Source: Actinomyces denticolens | GTDB lineage: Bacteria; Actinomycetota; Actinomycetes; Actinomycetales; Actinomycetaceae | NCBI RefSeq assembly: GCF_002072185.1 | Contig: NZ_MVIW01000015.1 | Span: forward strand, 1-64,000 | Length of the DNA stretch: 64,000 bases | Reading direction: 5' to 3' | In this document: piece by piece, positions 37,267-46,453 of the stretch | How positions within the stretch are numbered: the first letter of the stretch is position 1 | How the letters are laid out: each line of letters opens with the position of its first letter | Notes under the pieces: model-generated | Database searches by the model: none | The model's input: the letters and a program-made list of their open reading frames with translations, nothing else | Told to the model about the DNA's origin: nothing | Made by a program: the position numbers and the translations under genes

Positions 37267-38028
37267 ATGAGCGGGGACGTCGTCACACTGAATCATCCAT
37301 ATGACGGGATCGCCCTCATCCAGATGTGCGACCAGGAGGGCGGGAACACATTCACGGCCAGTCTTCTGCGACAGTTGCAGGAGCGTTTCGCGGCCGTGGA
37401 GGAGGATGAGTCGGTGCGCGCGGTCGTGCTGACGGGGGTGGGCCCCTACTTCTGCTGCGGAGGAACCCGGGAATCGCTGATTGACCTGCATGCCGGTCGT
37501 TCCACTTTTTTGGGTGAGAACTCCGGGGCGGCGGTGTACTCGCTCCCGTTGTCCTGCCCGGTGCCTGTGATCGCGGCGATGCAGGGCCACGCTATCGGCG
37601 GGGGACTGTCGCTGGGACTGTTCGCGGACTCTGCCGTCCTGGCGGCCGAGGGCGTCTATGGGGCGACTTTCATGAAGTACGGCTTCACCCCAGGGTTCGG
37701 CTCCACGTTGGTCTTTCCAGCCCGGCTGGGGCAGGTACTGGGCAATGAGATGCTGCTCAGCGCCAAGACCTACCGTGGTGTCGAGCTCGGGCGGCGCGGT
37801 GTTCCGTACCCTGTGGTGACACGGCGCGACGTGGTGGATGAGGCGCTGCAACTGGCGCGTGTGTACGCCGAGCGCCCCCGTCACTCGCTGATCATCCTGA
37901 AGGATGCCCTCGTCGCCGACCTGCGGGCGCGGCTCGCCTCGCAGATTGAGATCGAGCTCGTTATGCACGAGCGCACCATTCACCGGCCTGAGGTCGCTGA
38001 GCGCCTAGCGACCCTGTATGACGGCTGA
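37267..38028 (+). CDS. Enoyl-CoA hydratase/isomerase family decarboxylase of beta-branching (ECH2, PksI-like)
   Basis: A 253-residue crotonase-fold protein starting two bases after the HCS stop; an upstream GTG at 37234 would overlap HCS and is less likely. The oxyanion-hole segment (YFCCGG) and the block MKYGFTPGFGSTLVFP are typical of the ECH2 subgroup (PksI, MupK, CurF-ECH2), which decarboxylates the 3-methylglutaconyl-ACP to leave a methyl branch. The ECH1 dehydratase (PksH type) usually paired with it does not appear in this window, so it may be encoded upstream or elsewhere. Assignment to ECH2 rather than ECH1 rests on motif memory, not an alignment. Confidence 0.87.
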   Translation: MSGDVVTLNHPYDGIALIQMCDQEGGNTFTASLLRQLQERFAAVEEDESVRAVVLTGVGPYFCCGGTRESLIDLHAGRSTFLGENSGAAVYSLPLSCPVPVIAAMQGHAIGGGLSLGLFADSAVLAAEGVYGATFMKYGFTPGFGSTLVFPARLGQVLGNEMLLSAKTYRGVELGRRGVPYPVVTRRDVVDEALQLARVYAERPRHSLIILKDALVADLRARLASQIEIELVMHERTIHRPEVAERLATLYDG

Positions 38029-38063
38029 TCCCCAGGAACACTTCTCGAGAGAAAGGAAGAACA

Positions 38064-38312
38064 ATGACCACGGATACCGCCTTCGAGGCTCTCGTCGCCT
38101 CTGCCCGGGAGATTCTCGGGCTGCCTGAGGACCAGGTTGTGACTCAGGCCGATAGCCTCAGAGACCTGGGAGCCAACTCTGTTGATCGTGCCGACATCAT
38201 CACCGATGCCATGGAGGAGCTGGGTGTGTGGACCGCGTTGGTCAGCTTTGCTGACGCCCAGAACCTCGGGGAGCTGGCTGACGTCCTCGAGCAGAAGGCG
38301 GGCCAGGAATGA
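38064..38312 (+). CDS. Standalone donor acyl carrier protein of the beta-branching cassette (AcpK-like)
   Basis: An 82-residue discrete ACP preceded by a good AAGGAAG ribosome-binding site. The phosphopantetheine site is LGANSVDRADI with Ser39. The LGA(N/D)S(V/M)(D/E)RAEI pattern and the ending '..NLGELADVL' are typical of AcpK/MacpC/PksE-cassette donor ACPs, which carry the acetyl unit used by HCS, and differ from the DSI-type ACPs inside the PKS proteins. A donor ACP normally needs a malonyl-loading AT and a decarboxylating KS; neither is seen here. Confidence 0.92.
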   Translation: MTTDTAFEALVASAREILGLPEDQVVTQADSLRDLGANSVDRADIITDAMEELGVWTALVSFADAQNLGELADVLEQKAGQE

Positions 38313-39034
38313 GGCCGGTGGCTGTTGTGACCGGAGGCTCGCGCGGTATCGGTCGCGCCGTGGTCGAGCGCCTGGGGCGGGACGGCCACGATGTCGCGGT
38401 GCTGTGCTCCTCGGCAGTGTCGACCACCGATGACGCCTGTGCCGCGGTCCGGGCGGCTGGCGGCCGGGCAGTCGGCTATCAGTGCGATGTGAGTGACTCC
38501 TCCCAGGTCCGCACCACGGTCAAGGAGATTATCGACGAGCTGGGCTACCCCCAGGTCCTGGTGAACAACGCTGGTGTCATCCGGGACAACGTAACGGCCA
38601 TGATCAGCGATGAGGACTTCGACCGGGTCGTGGCTGTCAGCCTCCGTGGAGCCTTCCTCCTGACGCGCGAGTGCTACTTCGGCTTCCTGCGCCAGCGTCA
38701 CGGCTCCATTATCAACGTGGCGTCTGTGTCAGGGCTGACTGGTACGGTGGGCCAGTCCAACTACGCTGCGGCCAAGTCCGGGATGATCGGCCTGACCAAG
38801 TCGGTGGCCAGGGAGCTCGCAGAGCGAGGCGTGCGCTGCAACGCTGTTGCGCCTGGCCTGGTCCGCACGGAGATGGCGCACGACTCGATCTCTGACGACG
38901 CTCTGTCTCAGATCCCCATGCGCAGGGCGGCGCTGCCTGAAGAGGTTGCCAGCGTCGTCGCGTTTCTGGCTGGTCCTGACAGTACTTACGTCACTGGGAC
39001 GGTGATTCGTGTGGATGGTGGGCTGGCGGCCTGA
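38309..39034 (+). CDS. FabG-like 3-oxoacyl-ACP reductase (SDR family)
   Basis: A 241-residue short-chain dehydrogenase starting inside the ACP stop (ATGA overlap). The NADPH site is TGGSRGIG, NNAG follows, and the catalytic set is Ser139, Tyr152 and Lys156 (YAAAK). The sequence is closest to FabG-type reductases acting on acyl-ACP substrates. A discrete FabG is not a standard part of the HCS cassette. It could reduce a beta-keto left by the bare KS-ACP modules, act on the donor ACP, or be a stand-alone tailoring enzyme. It is the last gene of the coupled operon; 64 bases separate it from the next gene, and no terminator was recognised. Confidence 0.9.
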   Translation: MRPVAVVTGGSRGIGRAVVERLGRDGHDVAVLCSSAVSTTDDACAAVRAAGGRAVGYQCDVSDSSQVRTTVKEIIDELGYPQVLVNNAGVIRDNVTAMISDEDFDRVVAVSLRGAFLLTRECYFGFLRQRHGSIINVASVSGLTGTVGQSNYAAAKSGMIGLTKSVARELAERGVRCNAVAPGLVRTEMAHDSISDDALSQIPMRRAALPEEVASVVAFLAGPDSTYVTGTVIRVDGGLAA

Positions 39035-39098
39035 GGCTGTGATGGGCGGACGATCCTATGCTACTGTGCGGGTGGGTGTTCTGGGTGAGGACTTGTTT

Positions 39099-39944
39099 AT
39101 GTCGTGCGTCTCGTGTCTGCATCCTCATGTGCTTGCGTTGAGTGACCTGCATGTGCATTATGAGGCTAATCAGGAGGTTGTGGCGTCATTGGTGCCGGAG
39201 CATCCGGAGGACTGGCTTGTGGTGCCTGGGGATGTTGGTGAACGTGTTGACGAGGTCGTCTCGGTGCTGGAGGCGCTGGCGGCCAGGTTTGTGCGGGTGG
39301 TGTGGGTGCCCGGTAACCATGAACTGTGGGCTCGTCCGGGAGATGGGGGCGGTCTGCGGGGGCAGGCTAAGTATGAGGAGCTGGTCAGGTGCTGTCGGGA
39401 GGTTGGTGTCCTGACGCCGGAGGATCCGTTTCCTATCTGGAGGGGTCCGCGGGGGCGTGTAAGTCGTGTGGTGCCTACTTTTCTGTTGTATGACTATTCG
39501 TTCCACCCGTCGTGGTTGTCGTCTCAGGAGGCCTATGAGCGTGCTGTCGCGGCTGGGCACATGCTGACCGACGAGGTGGTGCTGCATCCTGACCCTTATG
39601 CGAGTCGGGCTGAGTGGTGCCGGGAGCGGGTGCGGGTGACTGAGGGCCGTCTGGCGGCGCTGCCGCGTGGTGAGCCAATTATGGTGGTCAACCACTATCC
39701 TTTGAGGGCTGAGCCTACTGCTCATATGTTCTCGCCTCATATCCCGTTGTGGTGCGGTACACGGCTGACTGAGCGATGGCACCTGCGCTACCCGATTGAT
39801 ACTGTGGTCTATGGGCACCTGCACATGCCGAGTTCCAGTGTGGTCGACGGGGTGCGTTATGAGGAGGTTTCGTTGGGTTATCCTCGGGAGTGGAGTGGGC
39901 GTTCCCGGACGCCGGGGCTGCGGCGCGTCAGGTGCGGCTCGTGA
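39099..39944 (+). CDS. Calcineurin-like metallophosphoesterase
   Basis: A 281-residue protein from ATG 39099; alternative in-frame starts are GTG 39072 and an ATG at 39009 that would overlap fabG. All metal-binding blocks of the metallophosphoesterase fold are present: SDLHVH, PGDVGE, PGNHELW, NHYPL and YGHLHMP. The 3' end overlaps the phosphopantetheinyl transferase gene by four bases, and this pairing recurs in actinobacteria. The substrate cannot be told from sequence. Codons here are richer in T at third positions than in the PKS genes, suggesting a different history. A TACTGT box at 39062-39067 could be a promoter -10. Confidence 0.87.
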   Translation: MSCVSCLHPHVLALSDLHVHYEANQEVVASLVPEHPEDWLVVPGDVGERVDEVVSVLEALAARFVRVVWVPGNHELWARPGDGGGLRGQAKYEELVRCCREVGVLTPEDPFPIWRGPRGRVSRVVPTFLLYDYSFHPSWLSSQEAYERAVAAGHMLTDEVVLHPDPYASRAEWCRERVRVTEGRLAALPRGEPIMVVNHYPLRAEPTAHMFSPHIPLWCGTRLTERWHLRYPIDTVVYGHLHMPSSSVVDGVRYEEVSLGYPREWSGRSRTPGLRRVRCGS

Positions 39945-40645
39945 GTGGTGTGTCCTTGAGGGAGTTGGTACCGGGGTGTGTCCGGGTTAGTGAGCGTCGT
40001 CATGATGATGATCCTGAGCCGTTGTATCCTGAGGAAGTTGCTCACATCTCTCGGGCGGTGCCGAAACGGCGGCGTGAGTTCACTACGGTTCGGCGCTGTG
40101 CGCGCGAGGCGCTGGGAGAACTGGGGTTCGGTCGGCCCCCTATGGTCCCGGGTGAGGCGGGCTCACCGACCTGGCCAGATGGGGTGGTGGGAAGCATGAC
40201 CCACTGCGTCGGCTACCGGGCCGCGGCTGTCGCGCTGGCTGGTGAAGTGTGCACGGTAGGTATCGACGCCGAGCCCAACGAGAGGCTGCCTGCGGGGGTG
40301 CTGAGGGCTGTCGCCTCAGAGGATGAGGCCGAGCGGCTCCGGCTGCTCCTGGCCTGCCGTCCTGACACCGCCTGGGACAGGCTCCTGTTCAGTGTCAAAG
40401 AGAGCGTGTACAAGGCGTGGTTCCCTCTGGCGCGCCAGTGGCTCGGCTTCGAGGAGGCCGACGTCGTCATCGACCCCTCGGGAGGCTTCTGCGCGGCCCT
40501 GGCCAGGCCTCTCGCCCTGGGCGCGGGGAGGGAGACCTGGGAGCTGTCAGGAAGATGGAACTGCGACGCTGGCCACCTGCTGACCTCGATCGTGATCTTC
40601 GCGGCTGAGGACACTGGGGCATTTGATAGCTCCGGGACTACCTAG
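39941..40645 (+). CDS. Sfp/Npt-type 4'-phosphopantetheinyl transferase
   Basis: A 234-residue PPTase that transfers phosphopantetheine from CoA to carrier-protein serines. Motifs seen: RREFTTVRRCAREAL, GSMTHC, the metal-binding GIDAEP, and FSVKESVYKAW. GTG 39941 is chosen because it overlaps the previous stop (GTGA) and gives the family-typical short N-terminus ahead of 'ELVPGCVRV'; an ATG at 39890 would add 17 residues. Adjacent to a cluster with at least twelve ACPs, it is the obvious candidate activator, though such genes also serve the whole genome in actinobacteria. Confidence 0.9.
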   Translation: MSGVSLRELVPGCVRVSERRHDDDPEPLYPEEVAHISRAVPKRRREFTTVRRCAREALGELGFGRPPMVPGEAGSPTWPDGVVGSMTHCVGYRAAAVALAGEVCTVGIDAEPNERLPAGVLRAVASEDEAERLRLLLACRPDTAWDRLLFSVKESVYKAWFPLARQWLGFEEADVVIDPSGGFCAALARPLALGAGRETWELSGRWNCDAGHLLTSIVIFAAEDTGAFDSSGTT

Positions 40646-40789
40646 ATTCTGTGGGCACGAGGGAAGTGCCGTGGGGTTCTGTGGTGCGTGCACTGGAGTA
40701 AGTCGTGTTATTCGGACACCGGGAGATTTTGTTCTCCCCTGATCCGATAGGATGGAGTGCGATGTTTCAGAATTTGGGTGACAGTTCTG
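40646..40789. other. Intergenic stretch after the PPTase with a small hairpin
   Basis: No gene is visible. A perfect 6-bp inverted repeat with a 6-nt T-rich loop (GGGAGA, loop, TCTCCC) lies at 40721-40738. It has no following T-run, so it is a weak terminator candidate and may equally be part of the end of the adjoining IS remnant. Confidence 0.4.
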
Positions 40790-41300
40790 CCTCAGGACAT
40801 CGGTGACGATTGGGGGCTCTTGCGGGATCTGCCGCCGAGCCTGGTCTGGTCTTCGACGAGGTGGCCCTTGGAGTGCCTGTCGCCTGTCCTTGGCGGGCTT
40901 GCCGGTGTTCTTGGCCCGTTTCCTTGACCCGTTGGTGGGCTCGTTTGTCCTCGATGTCGCAGATCGCCAGCCATAGGAGCTTGACGGCGGCGGCGACCTT
41001 CTTGCGGTCCCGGTCCCCGTAGGCTCGCGTTGCGCATCGAGGAGCGGATCAGGTGGACCATGCAGGTCTGCACCACCGAGTCGGGCCAGGTCGCCTCGAT
41101 GGCCTCGGGAAGTCCCAGCAGGCCTTCGCATTCCTCCGCGGCGCTTCGCTCTCAAGCGGGAGATGCCCCCACTACGATCAGCACGTCGGAGATGCTGCGG
41201 TTCGGTTGGCCAGGTCGGCGCACACATGGCCCAATAATGAGGCGCCCTCGGCGGCCTGCTCGGCCGTGTCGTCGACCTCGCCGACACCTGACTCCTGACA
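40790..41300 (-). pseudogene. Decayed IS256-family transposase remnant
   Basis: Reading the minus strand in changing frames recovers landmark IS256/MULE-type transposase pieces in order: an EGA-like segment near 41255, then NRSISDVLIVV, then [12 protein letters not shown] plus [15 protein letters not shown]. After an internal deletion of roughly 100 codons, [24 protein letters not shown] follows. The C-terminal part shifts frame again. No single frame is intact, so the element cannot transpose. It marks past IS activity at the boundary between the PKS island and the core. Confidence 0.8.
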
Positions 41301-41394
41301 CTTGGAATGGGATCTTGGATAGTCCCGGGTTTTGTAAAGAGGTTGTTGTCACGTGACGGCCGGTTGATCATCGCGGTGAGTGTCATAGTAGATC

Positions 41395-41640
41395 TCGGCG
41401 ACGGCCGGGGCACGACAGGGGGACTCCACCAGGAGCGCACCTGACCATGGTCATGGCCTCCCTGGTCGTCGTCCGCCACCTCCGGGACGCCACCGGCATG
41501 GCCATCAAGAAGATCATCCAGCAGACCCGCCGCCGCACCCAGGACGATCCACCCCCAACCGGCGGGACGGGTAGAGTGTGGGCCATCGTTGAGGTCCTCG
41601 ACATCATGGTGAGTCTTGAGCAACCTCATGATCACCCAGG
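41395..41640 (+). pseudogene. Possible transposase C-terminal fragment (IS1634/IS4-like)
   Basis: The plus strand encodes AHLTMVMASLVVVRHLRDAT followed by GMAIKKIIQQTRR, which resembles the conserved C-terminal segment of IS1634-type DDE transposases (pattern HLTICF..L...R.L...TG.SIKKI). Nothing upstream or downstream continues it, and the open frame carries on into unrelated sequence. The family assignment is tentative. Together with the IS256 remnant it makes a GC-rich scar ending near 41740. Confidence 0.45.
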
Positions 41641-41682
41641 GCCTCGATCCCGTCCCACCCGTGACGCGCCTCCTCACCCCGG

Positions 41683-43341
41683 CTACCCCCTCAAACCGGG
41701 AGAGCCAGAAGGGCAACCGAAGCCCTTCGGCGGACTAGTGAGTTCAAATAGACCGTGGCTGGTAAGCTCAATCCAACGATTGACTGATATATTGTAAAGG
41801 AACTCAATATCGTGGCTTATTACCAAAATAGCGCCAGAAAACTGAGTCAGCATTTCCTCGACAGCTCTCAAACTGTCGATGTCTAAACTATTTGTCGGTT
41901 CGTCTAAGACAATTAACTGCTTTGAATGTTTAGACAAAAGGATTTTAGAAAGAGCTATCCTAAATCTTTCGCCGCCAGATAAGTCTCGCACCAATTCGTT
42001 CGAACGACTCGCGCCGAATGATAACCGAGCGAGAACGGAGAATATCTCTTGATCGTCGTAGTGGTCGAGTGAAGATACGAGCTCCTCTCTGATTGAATTG
42101 TCATCATTTAAATGTGAAGAATTCTGAGTGAGGACGGCCACCCGGGATGAATTCGTTCCGACGATCTCGCCCCAAGCGCGAACGTGAAGGCAGGGACTTT
42201 CGTCGATGATGCTACGTACTAGCGTAGATTTTCCTATCCCATTATCCCCAAGCAGGGCAACTCGATCTTGACCTCCTATATAAGTACTCCAACCTTTAAC
42301 GTCCGAAAGACGCAGAATTTTATCAGACTGCAGATCAGGGCTGTCGAGAAGTCCTTGTAAACGGATTTGTGGCAACTCGATCATTTCTGATGCTGCAATA
42401 TTGCGTTCTGTTTCCGCTCTTTGTTTTCGGTTTAGAAGCCGAGCTCTCTCTCGTCCCGATGAGGCTTCAGAGCGGCTTTTGAGCCCGTTCATCGACATCT
42501 TAGAACTTCGCTTATTCGATGCTGCGGAGCGATCTTTTTTACTCCTCGATGCCTGACGTCTTTCAAGAGCACGGACTTCTCTATTTACTCTACTCACTTC
42601 TTTGGAGGCGTTAGAAATCCTCTGCTCGCGCTGACTGCGCCTCGACTCGTTCATCGCCAAATAATCGGCATACGTCCCCCGGACAACCGTGAGTTGGCTT
42701 TCTCTTAACTCCCATATCACGTCAACATATCGGAGGAGTCTGCGGTCATGCGTCGCAATAATGACGGTATATTTGTAGTTGGTGAGAAAACTGATCAAAA
42801 GTTGTCTTCGGGCAATATCCAAGTTATTCGAAGGCTCATCGAGAAGGACTATTTTTGGCTGATGAAGTTCTAGATATGCAAAGGTAAGTGAAGCATATTC
42901 GCCGCCAGAAATATTCGAAATGGGTCGATCTAACGGGATCGAAGGAAACCATATAGAACGAATCTTGTCCAAACGATCGATTAAATCCCACCGTCCCTCG
43001 AGGAGCGTCAAATCATTCGATAGAACATCTCCTTTCATTATCCTGTTATATGCCAGAAGATAATTCTCGACCTCGAGGAACTGCGCGACTGTGCGCATAT
43101 CGTTGGGTGCCACGGCCTGTGCCATGTAATACGGCTGCGAATTCGTAACGATTTTCCCAACCGTAGGACGAATTTCGCCGGCAATGATTTTGAGAAGAGT
43201 ACTCTTGCCAGCGCCATTAGATCCAATCAGGCCGATGATCTCCGAGTCTGCTGCGAATGATATCGACTTAATGACTTGAACGTCCGAACCAAAATCGTGC
43301 GAGATGTTAGTCCCTTTGAGCGCGGAAGGTGGAGCGGCCAT
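41683..43341 (-). CDS. ABC-F family ATPase, probable ribosome-protection antibiotic resistance protein
   Basis: 552 residues with two ABC cassettes and no membrane segments. Cassette 1: Walker A GSNGAGKST, signature SGGEYAS, Walker B VLLDEPSNNLD. Cassette 2: GDNGIGKST, SGGERFRIA, VLDEPTNSLD. A long basic inter-domain linker (about 245-335) lies between them, as in ABC-F proteins that displace antibiotics from the ribosome. The gene is strikingly AT-rich and uses codons quite unlike its neighbours, so it was acquired horizontally. The last 17 or so residues (from about SPPKGF) are read from GC-rich IS-scar DNA, so the native C-terminus was probably replaced at a junction near 41740. SD AGAGGAA precedes the ATG, just after a leader ORF. 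It could be self-resistance or an unrelated acquired gene. Confidence 0.9.
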   Translation of the reverse strand: MAAPPSALKGTNISHDFGSDVQVIKSISFAADSEIIGLIGSNGAGKSTLLKIIAGEIRPTVGKIVTNSQPYYMAQAVAPNDMRTVAQFLEVENYLLAYNRIMKGDVLSNDLTLLEGRWDLIDRLDKIRSIWFPSIPLDRPISNISGGEYASLTFAYLELHQPKIVLLDEPSNNLDIARRQLLISFLTNYKYTVIIATHDRRLLRYVDVIWELRESQLTVVRGTYADYLAMNESRRSQREQRISNASKEVSRVNREVRALERRQASRSKKDRSAASNKRSSKMSMNGLKSRSEASSGRERARLLNRKQRAETERNIAASEMIELPQIRLQGLLDSPDLQSDKILRLSDVKGWSTYIGGQDRVALLGDNGIGKSTLVRSIIDESPCLHVRAWGEIVGTNSSRVAVLTQNSSHLNDDNSIREELVSSLDHYDDQEIFSVLARLSFGASRSNELVRDLSGGERFRIALSKILLSKHSKQLIVLDEPTNSLDIDSLRAVEEMLTQFSGAILVISHDIEFLYNISVNRWIELTSHGLFELTSPPKGFGCPSGSPGLRG

Positions 43342-43353
43342 AATAGTTCCTCT

Positions 43354-43431
43354 TCAACTAGCAGCGAAAGTGAATCGACGACGAGAAGATCCGACTAATT
43401 TGTATTGCGTATAGCCGGCTGCTCGGAGCAT
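43354..43431 (-). CDS. 25-residue leader peptide upstream of the ABC-F gene
   Basis: A short ORF beginning MLRAAGYTQYKLV and ending FTFAAS, preceded by AGGAAG about 8 nt upstream of its ATG (at 43431 on the minus strand). Its TGA (43356-43354) directly abuts the AAGAGGAA ribosome-binding site of the ABC-F gene, whose ATG is 12 nt further. This is the layout of leader peptides that control resistance genes by drug-induced ribosome stalling or by translational coupling. The peptide itself has no recognised family; the role is inferred from position. Confidence 0.6.
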   Translation of the reverse strand: MLRAAGYTQYKLVGSSRRRFTFAAS

Positions 43432-43783
43432 GAGTTCGACTTCCTGCTGGCTCCGAATTCTTCCCGAAACTGCGCATGCGAGGGTTAATTTTCCGACAAT
43501 GTCGGCACGATCGGATGGCGATCGTCAACCGCGTTGTCGACTGGTTTATGGTATCACAAAGCAGTTCGTCGTGGGCGGTTTCGATTTGGGAGCGTAGCGG
43601 GTGCTGTGCACACGAGGCTTGACGTTGCGGACACCGGGAAGGGCGGGAGGGGCGGCTGGGCCGGGCCGGGCTGTCAGGATTGGTGGTGCTTGAGTCATCC
43701 AGTTCGTCCAGGGGCGGGCTCGCCTCCCCACACCGTCCCCAACCGTCCGCGCCCCGTCGACGGCGCCGGGCTAGGCTGATCGC
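43432..43783. promoter_or_regulatory. Divergent intergenic region between the ABC-F leader and the NmrA-like gene
   Basis: About 350 bases without a gene. The left part is AT-rich and belongs with the ABC-F segment; from about 43600 composition turns GC-rich. It contains a 13-nt palindrome (CCGACA-N-TGTCGG, 43493-43505) and, on the minus strand, TTGACG a little upstream of it (43521-43526), a possible -35. At the right end a TAGGCT box (43772-43777) sits 6 nt before the NmrA-like ATG, a leaderless-type -10. Confidence 0.5.
43493..43505. promoter_or_regulatory. Palindromic candidate operator upstream of ABC-F leader
   Basis: Perfect inverted repeat CCGACA / TGTCGG with a one-base centre. It lies about 60 nt upstream of the leader-peptide ATG, just downstream of a TTGACG on the same strand. 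It could be a repressor site or a chance palindrome. Confidence 0.3.
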
Positions 43784-44641
43784 ATGAGCACCCGCATCGC
43801 TGTCACCGGCGCGACCGGCCACGTCGGCGGCATGGCCGCCGACATCCTCCACACCGGGGGCGTGCCCGCTCGTCTCCTCGTGAGGGACCCCTCCCGCGCC
43901 CCGTCGTGGGCCGACGATGTCGTGGTGGCGCCCTACGGCGATCAGGAGGCCTGCAGGGCCGCCCTGGAGGGGATCGACGTCCTCCTCATGGTCTCGGCGC
44001 ACGAGGCCCAGGACCGGCTCGAGCAGCATCTGTCCCTCATCGGGGCCGCGCGCGAGGCCGGCGTGGGGCACGTCGTCTACACCTCGTTCCTGTCGGCCGC
44101 CCCCGACGCCGTCTTCACCTACGCGCGCACCCACTGGTCCACCGAGCGGGCCCTGGAGGCCTCCGGCATGGGATGGACCTTCCTTCAGGACTCCTTCTAC
44201 GCCGACGACTTCCCCGAGTTCGCCGTGAACGGCGTCATCGCGGGACCGGCGGGGGACGGGCGCGTGGGCGCCGTCGCCAGGGCGGACGTCGGCCGCTGCG
44301 CCGGCGCGGTCCTCCTGGACCTCGCAGGCTCAGGGCGGCGCCCGGCATCGGCGCACGACGGCGCCACCTACCGGCTCACCGGCCCGGCGTCCCTCAGCCT
44401 GGCAGAGATCGCCCAGGTGCTCACCGAGCACGGCAGCCCCACCGTCTACCGCGCCGAGACGATCGAGGAGGCCTACGCCAGCCGCGAGCCGTACGGGGCA
44501 CCGGACTGGGAACTGGACGGCTGGGTGAGCACCTACACCGCCATCGCCTCCGGGGCCCTCGACGTCGTCACCGACGACGTGCGAGCCCTCACCGGTCGGG
44601 AGCCGATGCCCTTCGCCGACCTGCTCGCCGCGCGGGGGTGA
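43784..44641 (+). CDS. NmrA/QorB-like NAD(P)H-dependent oxidoreductase (atypical SDR)
   Basis: A 285-residue Rossmann-fold protein with an N-terminal GATGHVGG dinucleotide site and an NmrA/quinone-oxidoreductase-2-like body (VVYTSFLSA, THWSTERALEASGM, WTFLQDSFYADDFPEF). The substrate is unknown; relatives reduce quinones or sense NAD(P)H redox state. High-GC codon use matches the core genome, and it is the first core gene after the scar. The ATG is preceded by TAGGCT at a 6-nt gap and lacks a clear SD, suggesting a leaderless mRNA. Confidence 0.85.
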   Translation: MSTRIAVTGATGHVGGMAADILHTGGVPARLLVRDPSRAPSWADDVVVAPYGDQEACRAALEGIDVLLMVSAHEAQDRLEQHLSLIGAAREAGVGHVVYTSFLSAAPDAVFTYARTHWSTERALEASGMGWTFLQDSFYADDFPEFAVNGVIAGPAGDGRVGAVARADVGRCAGAVLLDLAGSGRRPASAHDGATYRLTGPASLSLAEIAQVLTEHGSPTVYRAETIEEAYASREPYGAPDWELDGWVSTYTAIASGALDVVTDDVRALTGREPMPFADLLAARG

Positions 44642-44755
44642 GCGCCCCTCCGCCCGATCCCGGAAGGCTCGAGGCACGCCTGCTGTCGCGCGTCACGTGG
44701 CCGGCATCACAGGCCCATGATGCGGTCGCGCCCGGCCGGGCGACCCGCCACGCGC

Positions 44756-44761
44756 TAACCT
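44756..44761 (+). promoter_or_regulatory. Candidate -10 box of the pyr operon
   Basis: TAACCT fits the actinobacterial TANNNT -10 pattern. Transcription starting about 7 nt downstream would give a leader of about 50 nt containing the PyrR-binding hairpin. No good -35 is visible. Confidence 0.4.
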
Positions 44762-44776
44762 CAACCCGCCAGACAT

Positions 44777-46449
<1,673 letters not shown>

Positions 46450-46453
<4 letters not shown>

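Noticed and set aside
1-39034. Acyltransferase, ER or methyltransferase domains within the PKS modules
   Set aside because: Searched by eye for GHSxG, ER and SAM motifs; the only AT-like region lacks the Ser, and no ER or MT motif was seen.
40547-41716. 389-codon minus-strand ORF in the scar region
   Set aside because: It reads through two decayed transposases in non-coding frames; the recognisable IS256 pieces are in other frames.
41447-41797. 116-codon plus-strand ORF as an intact gene
   Set aside because: Only its first 30 codons resemble a transposase; the rest crosses the junction into antisense ABC-F sequence.
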